64,000 nt of DNA from Elmis aenea (lineage: Eukaryota; Arthropoda; Insecta; Coleoptera; Elmidae). The position numbers and the translations under genes are program-made. Positions 22,955 through 36,560 of this stretch are shown piece after piece; positions within the stretch are counted from its first letter, which is position 1; every line of letters begins with the position of its first letter. The stretch covers positions 59,527,415 to 59,591,414 of the forward strand of contig OX393578.1 in the NCBI GenBank assembly GCA_947652605.1, read 5' to 3'. Under the pieces are notes generated by a model. That model was given only the letters and a program-made list of their open reading frames with translations. It ran no database searches and was not told the origin of the DNA.

Positions 22955-25267
22955 TATTATAATATTATTGGTAGTTAATGGCAAAGTTCTATGACTCGAA
23001 TATAAAAGAAATTGTAAAAAACTTGTTTGCTAAAATGTATGGGATTTAAAACGGTATCCACAAAATAATCTATTTCTGGAAACAATTGGGCACCGTAAGA
23101 ATGTAAACAAGAAAAATTGTTCATAAAAATAGACTACTTAAGTTATACACTTATTTTCTTCTAGTTTGCAGTTAAAGTATCATCAAGATTGCAGCTTTTG
23201 AGCTACAGAAGAGCAAATTTTTGCAGCACGCCGTACCATTCACGCAAGAACCCCCGTCTTTCAAATTTAAACCGTATAATTTCATAATAACAAAGTAACG
23301 TCGTATTTATGAACTCGTAACACGACAAAAACTGTGACAACGTCCAAGGTGATTCCCCATGTATTCGTTTTCACCGTACAACCAACTTGTGTCATAACAA
23401 CCTGATGTACACACATTTGCATTAATGACACTGCCGACTTCGTAATTCTAATGTAAAATATGTTCTTAAAATTGCGTGTTTTTCTGTAAAACAGCGCTAT
23501 TACCAAGACAAACGATTTGTACTTTGGAGCCGAATGTTGGGACAAATTTCTCTGAATTAGTCTTCGTTAAAAATTCACTCTTTACAGGCAATTTTTTAGT
23601 TTTCTGACGGATTCGTCTCGAAAACTAGCACTAAAAAAAATGCTCGCGTGTTTTTGTTGACGAAAGTTGCTGGATAATATTTTTAAAACTGTTTTTAATT
23701 AATTAACAGTTGACAGCAACAAGCCATAAACAAAAAAATTTGTTACAGTGTAGACAGGCAAAAAGTTATTTTGAATTTTATGACTTAATTAAGAGAATTG
23801 CTCATGTTATTAACTGTCTGACACAAGTATTAATTCCAAAAGGATTTGACAACTGGCCTGTTTGATAAAATTTTAAATTCGTTAAAAGAACAATGTTTAA
23901 TCAAAAACCACCTGTATTGTAAACTTAAATAATGTTGACAACTTAAAGATATTAATTAAACAAAACAATTATAGAAAACAAATGATTAGGAAATTAAAAT
24001 TTATAAATCCAAAATTCAAGTGTAAATTAAAAATAAGGTTAAAATTAAGACACACATTTGAAGACCTTATTTAATTATTTTAAAAACTTCATTTAATTAA
24101 AGCAGTTTGGTTTAAGATTGGCATGATGAAAAAAAATCCATTTGGAAAAATTATACGGATTTTTTTATTAAAATTATACACATGATTTGTTCTTCGTGTT
24201 TGCATGCCTGTAAGGTTACTAATTTAAAAATACAAAACTGACGAAGCATTACAAAGATATAAAACTGTTTAGGAATTATAATTGAAAAAATAAGTATCCT
24301 TTTATTCAAACATCTAACTACATATAATCTGAATGACTTAATTAGTTCAAGTTTAGTTCATTTATTCATTCCAATCTAAAAATATTTTTTAAACCACAAA
24401 CAACCTGGTTTAAAAAAAAATAATTCAAAAAATTTAGTTTAACAACACAAAAAAAAAACGAAAAAGTATTGGCACATGTAAGTCACATATTTATAAACAA
24501 TCTGATGTTGTAAACTGATATTTTTTTGTATAATTACAGTTGCAAAATTATATTTGCAAAATAAAGTTTTTATAACCAGTGCTTTTTCAAGATATCTAAA
24601 ATAATAACATGATTTGGTAACTTTTTGCGAGTTATTTGGTTCTTAAAATATCTAAAATAATGATATAAAAACGATTCTACAAGTAATTGCATTTTCGAAA
24701 CACCGAAAATTAGTGATAAGATTTCGATGCAGTATCTTAAGTAAACTATAGACAGATAACGTAAAGCTAAAATTGTGGCTTCTAGTACTTAAGAAATCAA
24801 TAAATTCCTCATTTTTGGTTCATAAATTGCTAAAACTTTTGCCCAATTGAGTAAGTTCTTTTTTTGAACTTTCTTCGATAATCACAATTCACTTAAACCA
24901 TCAAAAATGGGCACAACTACTGAAATAGTTAAATTCTACTTGTCAATTATTGAAATGTGTAAATGAGACAACACAACTTTACGTCTCTTTTCTACTCACG
25001 ACTTTTATTTACCACTTGGTTTTAATATTTACCGATACAATGACATCATTGCAATATTACTTTATTTGGTTTTTGTAGCACTCCGTCAAATTAACAACAA
25101 ATTAAATTTTCCTGTTGCCAATACTAAGGTTTAGATACATCCTTCTCTAAACTATGTGTTTATTTAGCCAATTTTTGACTTAAATTGAAGAAATTAAGTT
25201 TTAATTAATTAATAATAGGCCCAATATTAACAATTTCTTTTTAGATTTTCACTAAGAACTTAAAAGC
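22955..25267. other. No recognised feature
   Basis: AT-rich intron sequence; short frames only. Confidence 0.5.
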
Positions 25268-25335
25268 ACACTTCTTTGCTAATTAAACCATCCTTGTACC
25301 TTTTAAAAGATTCCAAGATTCCCTTCTTTATCCAC
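25268..25335 (-). repeat. CAGGGTG-family terminal fragment
   Basis: On the minus strand it reads GGAATCTT, GGATGGTTTAATTAGCAAAGAAGTGTGC, collinear with the copies at 28995 and 29940. The outer CAGGGTG end is missing. (The quoted words are separate blocks.). Confidence 0.6.
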
Positions 25336-26152
25336 AAACATGATAAAGAGTCACAACAACAGGATTTTACTACTTGAAGAAACCCTGTGTTTAAGAAACA
25401 TTACTCTGTTTCAGTTAGCCCAAACCGTTATTTAATTAAAAGTTGAAGAAAGAGAAACATTTTTATGTTTATGCTTGTATAAACAGCACAAAGAAGTTCT
25501 ATCTTAATCAGGGTGTTACCGGTACTGTTATTTGCATGTCCACCAATGCGAGTTACAGTAGCGGAGAATCTTCAAAATGTTACACTAAACAAAAGTCTGC
25601 GATACGGATTGAACAATGAACGCATGTTGAAACGTAGGAAGTTAGATATCTTCTTTATGGGTCTTGGGTAACGTGTGAATCTTATTGTAAAAACGAACAA
25701 ATCCATTGTTGAGTATTTACACCGCAAAGCAAGCGAAACCGGCTAATATACGTAGTGGTAACATTGGCATTTTGAAATAGAACCGAAATAGAACTTCCAG
25801 AAATGTGAATTATTATTGCAGTAGCCACTGTACTGTGACACTTACTGTAAGCGTCAGCATTTGTTTAATTAATTGTCTGGTGTTAATTGGATGACAAATC
25901 TGTGCAGACTTTTAGGGGAAAAAGTTGCAGATATGATCAAATTGTAGGAATAATTACGCATATACAATAATATACTCCCATATTCCCAACAGGATTTATT
26001 TTTTTTACTAGACTTGGACTTTTCTACAAAAATTTGGTTTTAAATTACCCTCAAGTATGGATTAAATTAAGTCAAAAATACATAGCAAGCAACAAAAAAC
26101 ACAAACTTGGCGCAGTCGATGAATTTAACCAAACCTAACGTAACCAGATACA

Positions 26153-26420
26153 GGGTGATTGAAATTCGAGTTTAAGCATGGGGATCTCGCTTATTATAAT
26201 AGCTGGAGTAAAGGTTTAAATTTGGCAAAGTAGCTAAATTTGGTGTTGATTAATAATCCAAAGAGAAATTGGAAATATCTCAAACGGTATCCGAGAAAAT
26301 TGGGAAAAACTGGAAAATACGATATTTGAAAATCGTCTATAACTCCTTGGGAGTTCGAAATATTACAAATGTGTAAAAACATTGCCCAAGCAACTTTTTA
26401 AGTTGAATCGGATTGTGTTC
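26153..26420 (+). repeat. CAGGGTG-family terminal segment
   Basis: The segment starts with TACAGGGTGATTGAAATTC and continues with AAGCATGGGGATCTCGC and TTTAAATTTGGCAAAGTAG, matching the right end of the element at 1-406 (reversed) and, more loosely, the copy at 39870. The far end was not identified. Confidence 0.65.
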
Positions 26421-28947
26421 ACAAAATTTTCCTAGATCGATTCATTTTTGTTTTATGGCAACCAACTTTATTTTTTCTTATGGGCGCAATTTTTGCTATT
26501 TACATAATCAAATAGCATTTATTTTTCTGAATTCATCGATGTATCACACATGGTATTTTACTTCTTTGGAATTTTCAAAATAAATAATATATTTGAACTT
26601 CTGTTTAACAATAAAATGTCTATTGACGAAAATAGTAATGAATTTTTAAGATATTCCAAGTAAAATATTTAAAGATAAAAATACCACACATTTTTGTAAT
26701 CGTAAACAGCTTTACCTGATTTTTCGTGCTTATGCCACTTTAAAAATAAACTGCTTACATGAGAATTAATGTTTTCATAACTATGCATTTGCAATTCTAG
26801 GTTTTATTATTCATTTGGGAATTTCTGCATTAATTTTAAGATTTTGTTACGTTAGACTTGGCATAACTAAGCCAGTTTTAGCGTTTGAAATACCAACGAT
26901 TGAAAGTTCTTTAAGCAAAATATAAGCTCATTTAACTTAAGGGCATGTAAGCCTTTAAAATACACATTTAAAATAATTTTTACACATTTAGCTAAGGTTT
27001 TTTAATTAGCTTTTACAGAAACCATAACAAAATTTTAAAATCCAGTAAACAGAGATATTTTCCCATAGAAAATGACAGCCATGACTAGACAAAACCACAC
27101 ACTTTTACCTTTCTGTTGCGATATATAGCATGACTAATTGTACACGAATACGCAATTAAACACAAACATAGTTTAACGAAACAACATTTTCATAACTTGA
27201 TTTGCCAAACATCTTGTCTGCGAGAATAAAATGAACACAAAACCATGGGTAATAATTTGAAATATGAAAAGGTTCAGAACTATTCAATATTTTTAAAGTT
27301 TGGCGTAGCTAAGAAACGAATCTTCAAACATCTATGGAAGGAAACATTTCAACAGGAAGCTAGTCTTCGTTTGCATTTCCAGAATATTTCAAAATTATAC
27401 TTCCTAAACAACATTTATAGATAAGTGATTGCACTATAGCAGACAAACGTTTGCCAATAAATAAAGTGTAGGTTTTTCTGTCTACAAGTTAAAAAAAATT
27501 CTAAGCAACTAAAACAAAAAAATATGGTTTCAACAACCTTTCACGCTAATATCAATTAAATTCGTATCATTAATAACTTCCTATGAAAACAAATATTATA
27601 CAACATCAAAAAGTGGGTTAGACAATTTTGAATCGTTTAAAAGTTAATAGTTGTGCAACACAGCAAGGTATCTAGATTCGTTCGCGAAATAGAGAAGAGA
27701 CAGCGGCCGGCCAATGACGGGCAAAGACCTCGCATCCTTTTCAAGTTTTCGCTGAACTAAAAATAAAACTAAGCTATCATTTCACGCAGGCAAGCGAACG
27801 TTGGATGCATCGTCTGTTAGAGTTTTTTTATATTTCATTATGTAATTTTCTTTGCCTGTCATATAAATATAATAATACCTGTGCATTGTACATACAAATA
27901 TTAGCTTAATTTATTTAATATTAGTTTTACGTCGTTATACTAAATTCCAACCTAAACACAATAATACACAGATTTTCGCAAATGAATTGTCCATATATTG
28001 GTAAATCAATTTTCCTAATAGCTAGAGTCGACTAACCAGAATAAAGGTGGTGCAGAATAACCAAGTTAAATATAATTTTTCATAGCTTACTAAGCTCAAA
28101 AGTTTTTCAAAAATAACTGATAGATAATTTGTGGTTTTTATTCTCCTTTTTTATATATAAGAAAATTAAGTGTTTTTAAATTAAATGTATTTCTATCAAT
28201 AAATGGATCACCCAAATAATCCAACCATTAATCAAATAATAATTTTAAGACCACAACGATGACTCGACCTTTGCTTTGTCAACATACAACATTTAAAATT
28301 ACAAATATTTACCGAAGTAGCACACAAACTGAAATTAAAACAACCTTACATACAAACATTTGAACTCAATCACCAAATAAAACTTTGTAATATTGTTATC
28401 ATTCATGTATTGTAATGTATGCAGTGCTATTGTTAGTCTAGGGGTGGTAGTTCGTGAGAGTTCCGGTAGGGCTCAACTTCCGGTTTCTTGCACATTAAAT
28501 TCCATTATTTGTAAAACATCAACTCTATAATTTCAATATCATTATACGAAAACCCGTATGAGGCGGTCACGATAAGACGGTACGAAGAAATTTAAAAATA
28601 TCAACAAGTACAGTTAGTTGTTGCTTTTTTAATAATAATTTTCGGTTTAAATAAAAATAAACTGGTTTACATGTAAGTAGGTTAGTTATGAAAATACTAT
28701 GTTTCCACGAATGGAGGAAATTGTGTATGTATTATGTAAATTAAACAAATCTTGACAGGAAGTTGTCCAAATTAAAAATATACTAAAAATGCAATACAAG
28801 GTAAAAAGTTTAAAGTTATTTTAACAGGAGAAAAAAAGTTTTAAAACAGTCTTATTGCCTTGTACCAAATAAAAAATTAAAAAAACGAAAGTAAACCATT
28901 TCAGAATGAAAAACAATTACAACATTTTACCATACACAGTACATAGG
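26421..28947. other. No recognised feature
   Basis: AT-rich. A GC-richer patch at 27695-27740 (CAGCGGCCGGCCAATGACG) is unassigned. Confidence 0.45.
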
Positions 28948-30010
28948 GTGAACTTTTTAATATGAAGAACATGGGTATCTTCGAATCTGTTGAATCTGTT
29001 ATAGATGAAAGGAAGATTAATTTAGCAAAGAAGTGTGTTTTGGGTATTTAGTAAAAAGCAAAACCGAAAATATGCCCAGTTCATGGTTTAGACTTAAAAA
29101 AAACTAAAACCCTATTTATTTTCAGTAGTAATATAAAAAGTGCTATAAAAATTATCAATATTTTTTGGTAAATATGCCCGAATGCAAGATGAGCTGAAAA
29201 AACACGAGTGCACGAAGTGTACAAGTGATTTTTTGTGATTCAATCTATATTAAAGTAACGCTACTGGTCGCCGAAGTTCGTCAAAAAATTATCGAGCCCA
29301 AAATATTTAATTCCTCCAAATTTATATTTTCGACCAATCACAAACTCAGACTTCTTGGAAACGATCAATAAACGCATGAAAATCTGTTAATTGCGAAAAG
29401 GATATTATCAGTGTTTGATTATGTTTATTTGTCGTTTCTGAAAAATCTGAGTTTGTTATTGGTCGAAAACGCAAATTTGACAGGAGGATCAACAGTTGAC
29501 AGGGGAATGTAAAATTATTACCGTGTAATAATGCTCCTATTGGTAGTCTGTAGAAGATTAGTGATTGGTTGAAAACGCAAATTTGACCGGTGAAGAAAAT
29601 TTTTTTAATAACTTTAGGTAGAAACTTAAAAAATGCTATTTTTGGCTAAGCTGACGGCCTTAAAACTAATGGCGTTGTTAAAATTGATCCATTCTGTTTA
29701 GTTTTTGAGATACAATAGTCATTTCTAAAGTTTGTAACAAATTACAAGCTGGCGATTTTTTTAATGAATACAATAATTATCATGCTTTTAAAAAAACATG
29801 AACATATACAGAACCTTCCAGTTTAAACTGCGTTTTTGGAGAGGATTTTTAAGTTTCTGAGGGTATTTTTCAGGAACATGCCACAATATACATATTTTCA
29901 GTTTAAATTCTAACTTAACACACTTCTTTGCAAATTTAACCATCGTTCTATCCTCAAAGGTTTTCGAAATCCCTGCATATGTTTTAAAAACATTGGTAAA
30001 AAGTTAATTG
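28948..30010. mobile_element. CAGGGTG-family element with inverted terminal segments
   Basis: The left end at 28948-29050 (AGGGTGAACTTTTTAA, AAGAACATGGGTATCTTCG, TTTAGCAAAGAAGTGTG) recurs inverted at 30010-29925 (AAACATATGCAGGGATTTCG, GATAGAACGATGG, TTTGCAAAGAAGTGTG). The two ends of one element of about 1.06 kb thus face each other. The centre holds further inverted and direct repeats (next entry) and no transposase. Confidence 0.6.
29328..29592. repeat. Inverted and direct repeats around ATTGGTCGAAAAC
   Basis: TTTCGACCAATCACAAACTC at 29328 is repeated inverted at 29446-29468 with one mismatch. The block ATTGGTCGAAAACGCAAATT at 29458 is repeated directly at 29566 with one early mismatch (ATTGGTTG). 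It could be a small foldback insertion within the larger element. Confidence 0.75.
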
Positions 30011-30519
30011 AAAACCAACCGGAATCTTACTACGTTTAAATATATGTAACTCTTCATTTCTTATATAAATTTTTGTTAACTGAATCACCAAAAATAATTA
30101 GCTCTAAAAACGTTTCCTAAAGCTGCTACCTAAGAAAAACTTTCGAAATCGATTGCGTTATGTGTTTAAAATGCTTTTTAAAATACCACGCCCTTTAAAA
30201 AAATATGCCTTGGGCTCTCAGTGCATGTGTTATTATTTATTCCAAGCTTCAGGTGAGTTAAAAAAATCTGTTTTAACAGCATGTAAGTGCTACATTAAAA
30301 AGCAATTTTTAATTTTTTCATTCATTACTGTAAGCAATCAAATATAACGCCTTCAATTTTGAAGAGCTAATTTGCATATCTAAGGCAGTTAATATAAACA
30401 AAAAATTTATTATCCACCAAAAAATCGTTTTTAAATGTAGTGCAGTTTTAAAAACAAAAATGATATTGTTTTTCAAGAAGAGATGCTTCTCGCAAATATG
30501 TGATTTTTTAACCACACTA

Positions 30520-31434
30520 GGGGAGACCGGGGATTAAGGTAACACGGGTAGGTTTAACAGTGCTTATAGTTTCGTTAATTTTTGTTATATGTCACCCTAA
30601 GCGCTTGTGCAATGTTTATTTACATCCACCTCCCTACCTAGATTGCTAGTTTTCATCTGAGGTTAGGTTTTTGCCAGCCTATTTTGCCCACTATTTTCCG
30701 CCTAAAAATTAATGCGTTGTGTCAACGGTCGAGTGACTTTTAGGCGATTTCTAAACGAGGAACAAAAAAGTGCCTAGATTATTATGTTCTAAATTTGTTG
30801 GCCATTGGTGGATGCAATACAATTTGACGTTGGAATCGTGGTTAATTGTGGATTCCCTCCAAATTTGTTTTGTGTACACTTGGAGTCAAAAGTAACAGTG
30901 TTACAACCAACCCCAATCAATGTTTTCACTTGCAAATGTTCACTCTTAGCATATAATTGGTGGTTTCCTTCGTAGATGAGAACATACAAAACTTGTCGGA
31001 TTAATTTTCCAATTTATTGTATCTTTTTGTTTCACATGTTTGAATACTGATAATGTTCACTTATCTTTTTGTGTTGTACCAAAGATTTTTTAAATTTTTT
31101 CATTTTGCTAATGTGTATTTTGGAATCAAGTATTAATTTTGTTGATGAATACTAATACATTTACCCACTACGTATGAACTGGATTAATTATTTTGCCGTT
31201 AAAACTTAACCCGATCATTGTTACTTTTAGCCCAAACGTTGAGGTTGGAAGTAACAGCTGTCTTACGACAGAAAAAAAGTCTCATCTATGCTTTACGAAA
31301 CATGAAATAAATATCTTGGAAGGAAGACAAATGTCCAATCTATTATTAAATCAATTTGTATGTAAAACAATTTTTATACTCTATGAGAAATTTAATAAAA
31401 ACCGAAAAATTTTACTTGCATGCCTGGTCTCCCC
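30520..31434. mobile_element. TA-flanked element with GGGGAGACC ends (915 bp)
   Basis: The tips GGGGAGACCGGGG at 30520 and, reversed, GGGGAGACCAGGC ending at 31434 are inverted repeats of about 13 bp, both bordered by TA (30518-30519, 31435-31436). No protein motif was found in the frames inside (30789-30989, 31193-31447). It is probably a non-autonomous DNA transposon of the TA-target kind. Confidence 0.65.
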
Positions 31435-31436
31435 TA

Positions 31437-33948
31437 TTCGTATTTAAAATACTACTTATTTAATTCCAAAATTTGTGTGGCCAAAGTATTCAACAGGTTA
31501 AATTGACCTCGTAAAAAATGTAATTATCGCCAAATTTACAGAAATTGTGTGCACATATTTTAAAAAGTTTAATTTTATACATGCAGTACCTCATCTATAA
31601 AGTAGAAAAAAAGAATCATCACTAGCTGTAAATGATAGCCGTTATGTCTTGGTTTATTTAAATCTCGTATTGATGTTAGATTAAGATAATAATTTAAATA
31701 CAGCCAACATAATTTCGGCAAATACACTTTTTACAGCTGCAAAATTTTAGTGGTTACAGACTTGTTTTTTTTTTGCATAAACAAGTAAAATTGTGTGTTA
31801 ATGATATTGGAAATCGACATATCCGGTTAAAATATTGTTGTAGTGGATGTTTCTGTGAAATTTATTGCATTCATTAGCCACTACTTGACTTGACTTGAGT
31901 GAAAACATAAACCAGTAATTAATTAAACAAATCCGCTTATACACCAGTGAAATGTAACTTTGTAGGTGCATCCCATATTTATTTGCTCCAAATACATAAT
32001 AATATTTAGTGCATGAAATACCAACTTAAGCCACAGAAGTACCATTAAAAACTATACAACAACTAAGCATATCAAGTTAGCGAAAACATTAGCGGTATAC
32101 GAACTGAATACATCTTCTACACAATTTTGTTAACTGAATTAGTAAAAAAAATTACGAATTTTTAATACAAATAGTCTAAAAACGTTACTGAAAGTCGAGA
32201 TGTGACAAATATATTCGAGTGAATTTTACAAGATCTTTTTTAAACAGCCCGGACATGCGAGGAAAAAATAGCAAAATTATTTAACCATATCTTAAACGTC
32301 CTTTATCAACAACATGCACAACATCTATTTAATTATAAACCGCTTTGCCACAACAAACGTTGGACTATGGCCGAAATAATAGCTTGTGACTAGTTTTTTA
32401 TGAAGGAAATATTATTGGTGTCACAGTGCAATATTAACCGGAAAGTCATACGCATGAGTACCAGTGGTGTCCATTTTTTATTGTTAAGAGGGGCTCACGA
32501 TAATCAATCAAAAACGTTCAAATAACGAAAGCCTTTCCATTGAATAGTAACGCCAAATAGAAATACAAATAAAGCACCAAAGTTTGATTTGCAACTAGTC
32601 CTTAGCGATTTTAAAACATTCTCTAAATAATCCCAAGCCAAGGGACAAAAAAACACTAGAAACGTTTTGTTATTAATTTGTAGATGCTATTAAAATGATC
32701 ATGGCATCAATTTAATGCTGCATTAAATAAAAAGCCTTTACCAAAGTCACAAAGAAATTCTACAAACCACTTTAGATACTGTGGAGCTTCTGTTAAACTG
32801 TGCTATAATTAAAAAACAATTTTCTTAAACACAGTGCGTACGCTACTGATCAGCATTTCAATATAAACAACTCGACTAGAAATCTATATAATAACTCAAA
32901 CATAATTGCTCAAATTAATAAGAAAATATCATGTTTACAAAGTTATTGGATAATAACAAACAGGAATACATGAACCTAAAAAAATGCAGCACGTCAAAAT
33001 TAAAACTAGTTTGAAAACGCGTAATTGATTGAGCAATGATTAATAAACATCTTGGGAGATTTTAACCCTAGATTTTGTAACGTCAATAATTACCCTACTA
33101 CAGAATACTCAACTGTCGCCAAATTGCTTCACTTTCATGTTCCTTACCTCTAGCGCTAGCCCCACAACAAGTTGACGTGAGAGATGTCTGATAAATTTAA
33201 CAGGACTTTATTCTTGCATAAACGCTACGATTAATCATTCAAATTTTGGTATTGTCTTAAAGAGACTTCATAGCTAGCAAGCCCAAATATATCCAAATAC
33301 AATTTTCTCATAGTTTTTTTACCGTAAGGAACAACTTACTTCACGATTTGTCATTAGAGGATATTATACAGTCACATCAGAATTAATCACAGTTAGCTAA
33401 AATGCACCGATAGCTTTGGCATATGCGCACCTGTTAACCAATACAATAAATTCTAAAAGTTGCAAAATCAAACGTTGCTAGACGTTAATCGCCTCGTATT
33501 CTCCACAATATTTATGTGTGGTTATTTTATTGATAGACGTATTTTATGATAACAATATAATTGGATGTTATTTAAAGTGTTCCATCGCTGTGAAGAGATA
33601 TATTCAATTACTTAATGGTTTAGAAACCCGTTATTGTAACTTCAACAACTGTGAAGTTAAGAACAAAATAACGGGGGAAATAGAAATCCAATGAAGGATA
33701 AGGCAGAGATGCAGACTACTCCATTATTTTTTAATTTGTATGGTGGAGCTGTCCAGGTAGGTACAACTAAATGGGAAAAAGATCAGTTAAGCAAGTTTCG
33801 CAAACAATACTGCTACATTAAGTTATAATTTCATTGAACTGCAACGAATATGGTCCATCAATCAAACCAAAGAAAATCAAATTTGTTATCATTTGTAAAA
33901 CCCAGTACATCAATGCAAATTTAACACCAGGCAGTACTCAAATAAAAA
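31437..33948. other. No recognised feature
   Basis: AT-rich intron sequence without assignable repeats. Confidence 0.5.
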
Positions 33949-33956
33949 GAGTAAAT

Positions 33957-34196
33957 CAGGGCTATGGAGTCGGAGTTTAGAAGGAATTTGTCGGAAAAAA
34001 TGTACCGACTCCGAGTACAACAAAAAATTGCGAAGTGGTCCTTTGCCACAAAATTTAAACTCAAATTGTAAATCATTTCTGTTTTATATTACTCACACCA
34101 TAAAATGTCTTAGTATTCAATTTTGTCGGAGCCGGAGTCGAACTATCAAAATTATCAGGAGTCGAAGTCGATTTTTTTGCCGACTCCGCAGCCCTA
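33957..34196. mobile_element. Non-autonomous hAT-like element (240 bp)
   Basis: The ends CAGGGCTATGGAGTCGGAG and, reversed, TAGGGCTGCGGAGTCGGC are inverted repeats. Additional GGAGTCGG or GGAGTCGAAGTCG blocks occur inside both ends. Flanking 8-mers GAGTAAAT and GCTTAAAT agree at 6 of 8 positions, consistent with an old hAT target duplication. Confidence 0.7.
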
Positions 34197-34389
34197 GCTT
34201 AAATCACTTCAAATTCCTAGGAAAATGGTTAACGGACTAATGTGATCAATCCTAAAAAATTAGAACCAGGAAAGGAAAGTCTTGTTGCATCAGAGAGTAA
34301 GAATACTCCACTGTTATGTGTTATCAAAACAAAGTCTCCACTTTATATAGCGGGACTATGAAAAAATAACTCGTTAAAAACCAGATGCA

Positions 34390-34735
34390 ATTAAGAATAT
34401 CAGGTTTTATAGGGTTAATTTACAAAATTACTCACAGAAAATTAAAGGATTATATTGAAAACCATTTTCATAGCTTTTGATACGTTAGGTAAACAATTGC
34501 TGCAAATTTCATGTAAATATCTTCAGCAGTTAAAAAATAATTTGTGTGGCAGGTGTTCTTAGTGTGGCATTCTTAAGAAAATTTTGTTGTGTGGGGTTAT
34601 TTATAGAAATATGCTCAGATAGATTAGGGGATTATAGTACTAAAAAAATTTTAAAACTGCAGGTGCGTTCAAGGAACATTTCCTGCAAATTTCAAGTCAA
34701 TATCTCGAGTGGTTTAAAAATTATTTGCCTATAAA
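34390..34735 (-). repeat. 175-180 bp tandem unit, two reverse-oriented copies
   Basis: The word CTGCAAATTTCA-GT-AATATCT occurs at 34500 and 34682, about 182 bp apart, each followed by a TTAAAAA-TAATTTG block. These are the reverse complement of the units at 35930-36560. Confidence 0.7.
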
Positions 34736-35929
34736 GGTGTGCAAACTAAGCATAATAGTTCTAAAAAAATCACTTTGTTTTAATAAGTGTAAAGATAATA
34801 ACAAAATTCTCTTAAATTTTCGCGTTTTTAAATCGCCTTACGCTTGGCAACGGGTAGTTTTGCAAAATCGTTCATCAAAATGGACTTTTTTTTTGGCATT
34901 TTTCGTCACAGCTTGCATTCAAAACTTTACGAATCACACAAACGACTTTGTAATGATCTATTTATGTATTCCACTGTTTGACGGCCTGTTAAAATATTCC
35001 CGCAGTGTTAATGGTCCTTTTTGAATTCTTTTTGGCCAACGCCCGACTGCAATCATTAAAAAAAATGTTGATACGATGTTCTAGATAACACCACGTATAA
35101 AGTATACATCATTTGCATGTTATCGTTCAAATGTATGAAATTTTTATGTTAAGTTACAATTAAAAAATAAATGCAAATGTGGCCAAACCTTGCTTACACG
35201 TAAATTAATGCTTAATTAATACTGCACTTGCGATTTTGAACCATGGACCATTTCGCATGTCACAAATTATCATAAGTTGCATTCTGTTTGACGTAATTCG
35301 TTCAGGTAAAAGTCACAGCCTAAATTATGAGACAATATCCGTTTCATTTTTTTACTGCCTCCTTGAAATTAACGAGTAACTCGCTGCTTTAATCAGCCAC
35401 CTTTTATTTTTTCATGCAAAGATAAGTTATTCATTTACTTAAATATTTTATTCGTATCTTAATCCGCTGTGTTAGTTAAGGGACAACATTACTTTTACAT
35501 TTTCTGTGAATAATTGTTAACAGCGTTGAAAAGCTGCGGTTTGTGTTACAAAAGTTGTTGCGCAAGAAGTACACGTTTTGTGTTCTATTTTCTTTACACT
35601 TGCTTGTAAATTTTGTGACATTTATAGAATAGCTAGTTAGGTTATTGCATAACGAAAACAGTAAAAAGTTATACACAGTTAAATCTTTTACTAGTTAAAA
35701 ACCGTTCCGTTAACAATAGCAACCAAAGTCATTACATTCTTATAATTTGTATCTCTTAGCAATTAGGCAAGTTTAAATTATTTTTTATGCTGTTTTTAAT
35801 ATTACTTTTCTCTCTTTGAATCTTATCAGATATTATATCACCATAGCTTTTCTTATTTGATTCACAACAGTTCTAAAGAAATAAAGGAAGCTACTTCCAA
35901 ACCATTCTCTGAAGTTCCCCAACAAGCAT
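34736..35929. other. No recognised feature
   Basis: The frame at 34725-35024 (99 codons) has no domain and poor composition for coding. Confidence 0.45.
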
Positions 35930-36560
35930 AAAATTTGCAACACTTTTTTGTAACACCATTTTGTTAAGATTGCTACACTGCAATGACAAATAATTTTTAA
36001 ACTTTTATAGATATTTACTTGAAATTTGCAGGAAATGTTAATCTTACATGCCTGCAGCTATAAAAACTGTTTTTGCTATAATATTTCCATCGGTCTGCAA
36101 GTAAATTTAATAACTGACCATACAAAGATTTCCATACTTTAAACAAAACGACAAATAATATTGGAACTGCAACAGATATTAACTTAAAATTTGCAGGAAA
36201 TGTTTGCCTTGCGTACCCGCATCTACATAAACTGTTTTTGCTATAATATTTTAATAGGTTTGCAAGTAACTGACCCTATACTAAGCGATTTTCTTAAGTT
36301 TTTTTAAACATTGAACAACTAAATCGACAAACAACTTTTTAACTGCTAGAGATATTGACTTGAAACTAGCAGGAAATGTTTATCTTAGGTATCTGTAGCT
36401 ATGAAAACTGTTTTTTGAGACAATATTTTAATCTGTCTGTGTTTTTAAAAACTGGCCAGACACAATGCGATTTTCTCAAGATTTCTACACTTTAAACAAC
36501 TAAATAGACAATCAATCATCAAATTCCTATGGAGATATTGACTTGCATCGATAATTTTGT
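35930..36560 (+). repeat. 175-180 bp tandem unit, about 3.5 forward copies
   Basis: The core AGATATT-ACTTGAAATTTGCAGGAAATGTT starts at about 36008, 36174, 36351 and (partial) 36533, i.e. spacings of about 166, 177 and 182 bp. Other shared blocks per unit are AAAACTGTTTTTGCTATAAT, GGTYTGCAAGTAA and CTTTAAACAAC. Units have diverged considerably. Confidence 0.75.

Noticed and set aside
34725..35024. 99-codon frame
   Set aside because: No domain and composition like the surrounding intron.
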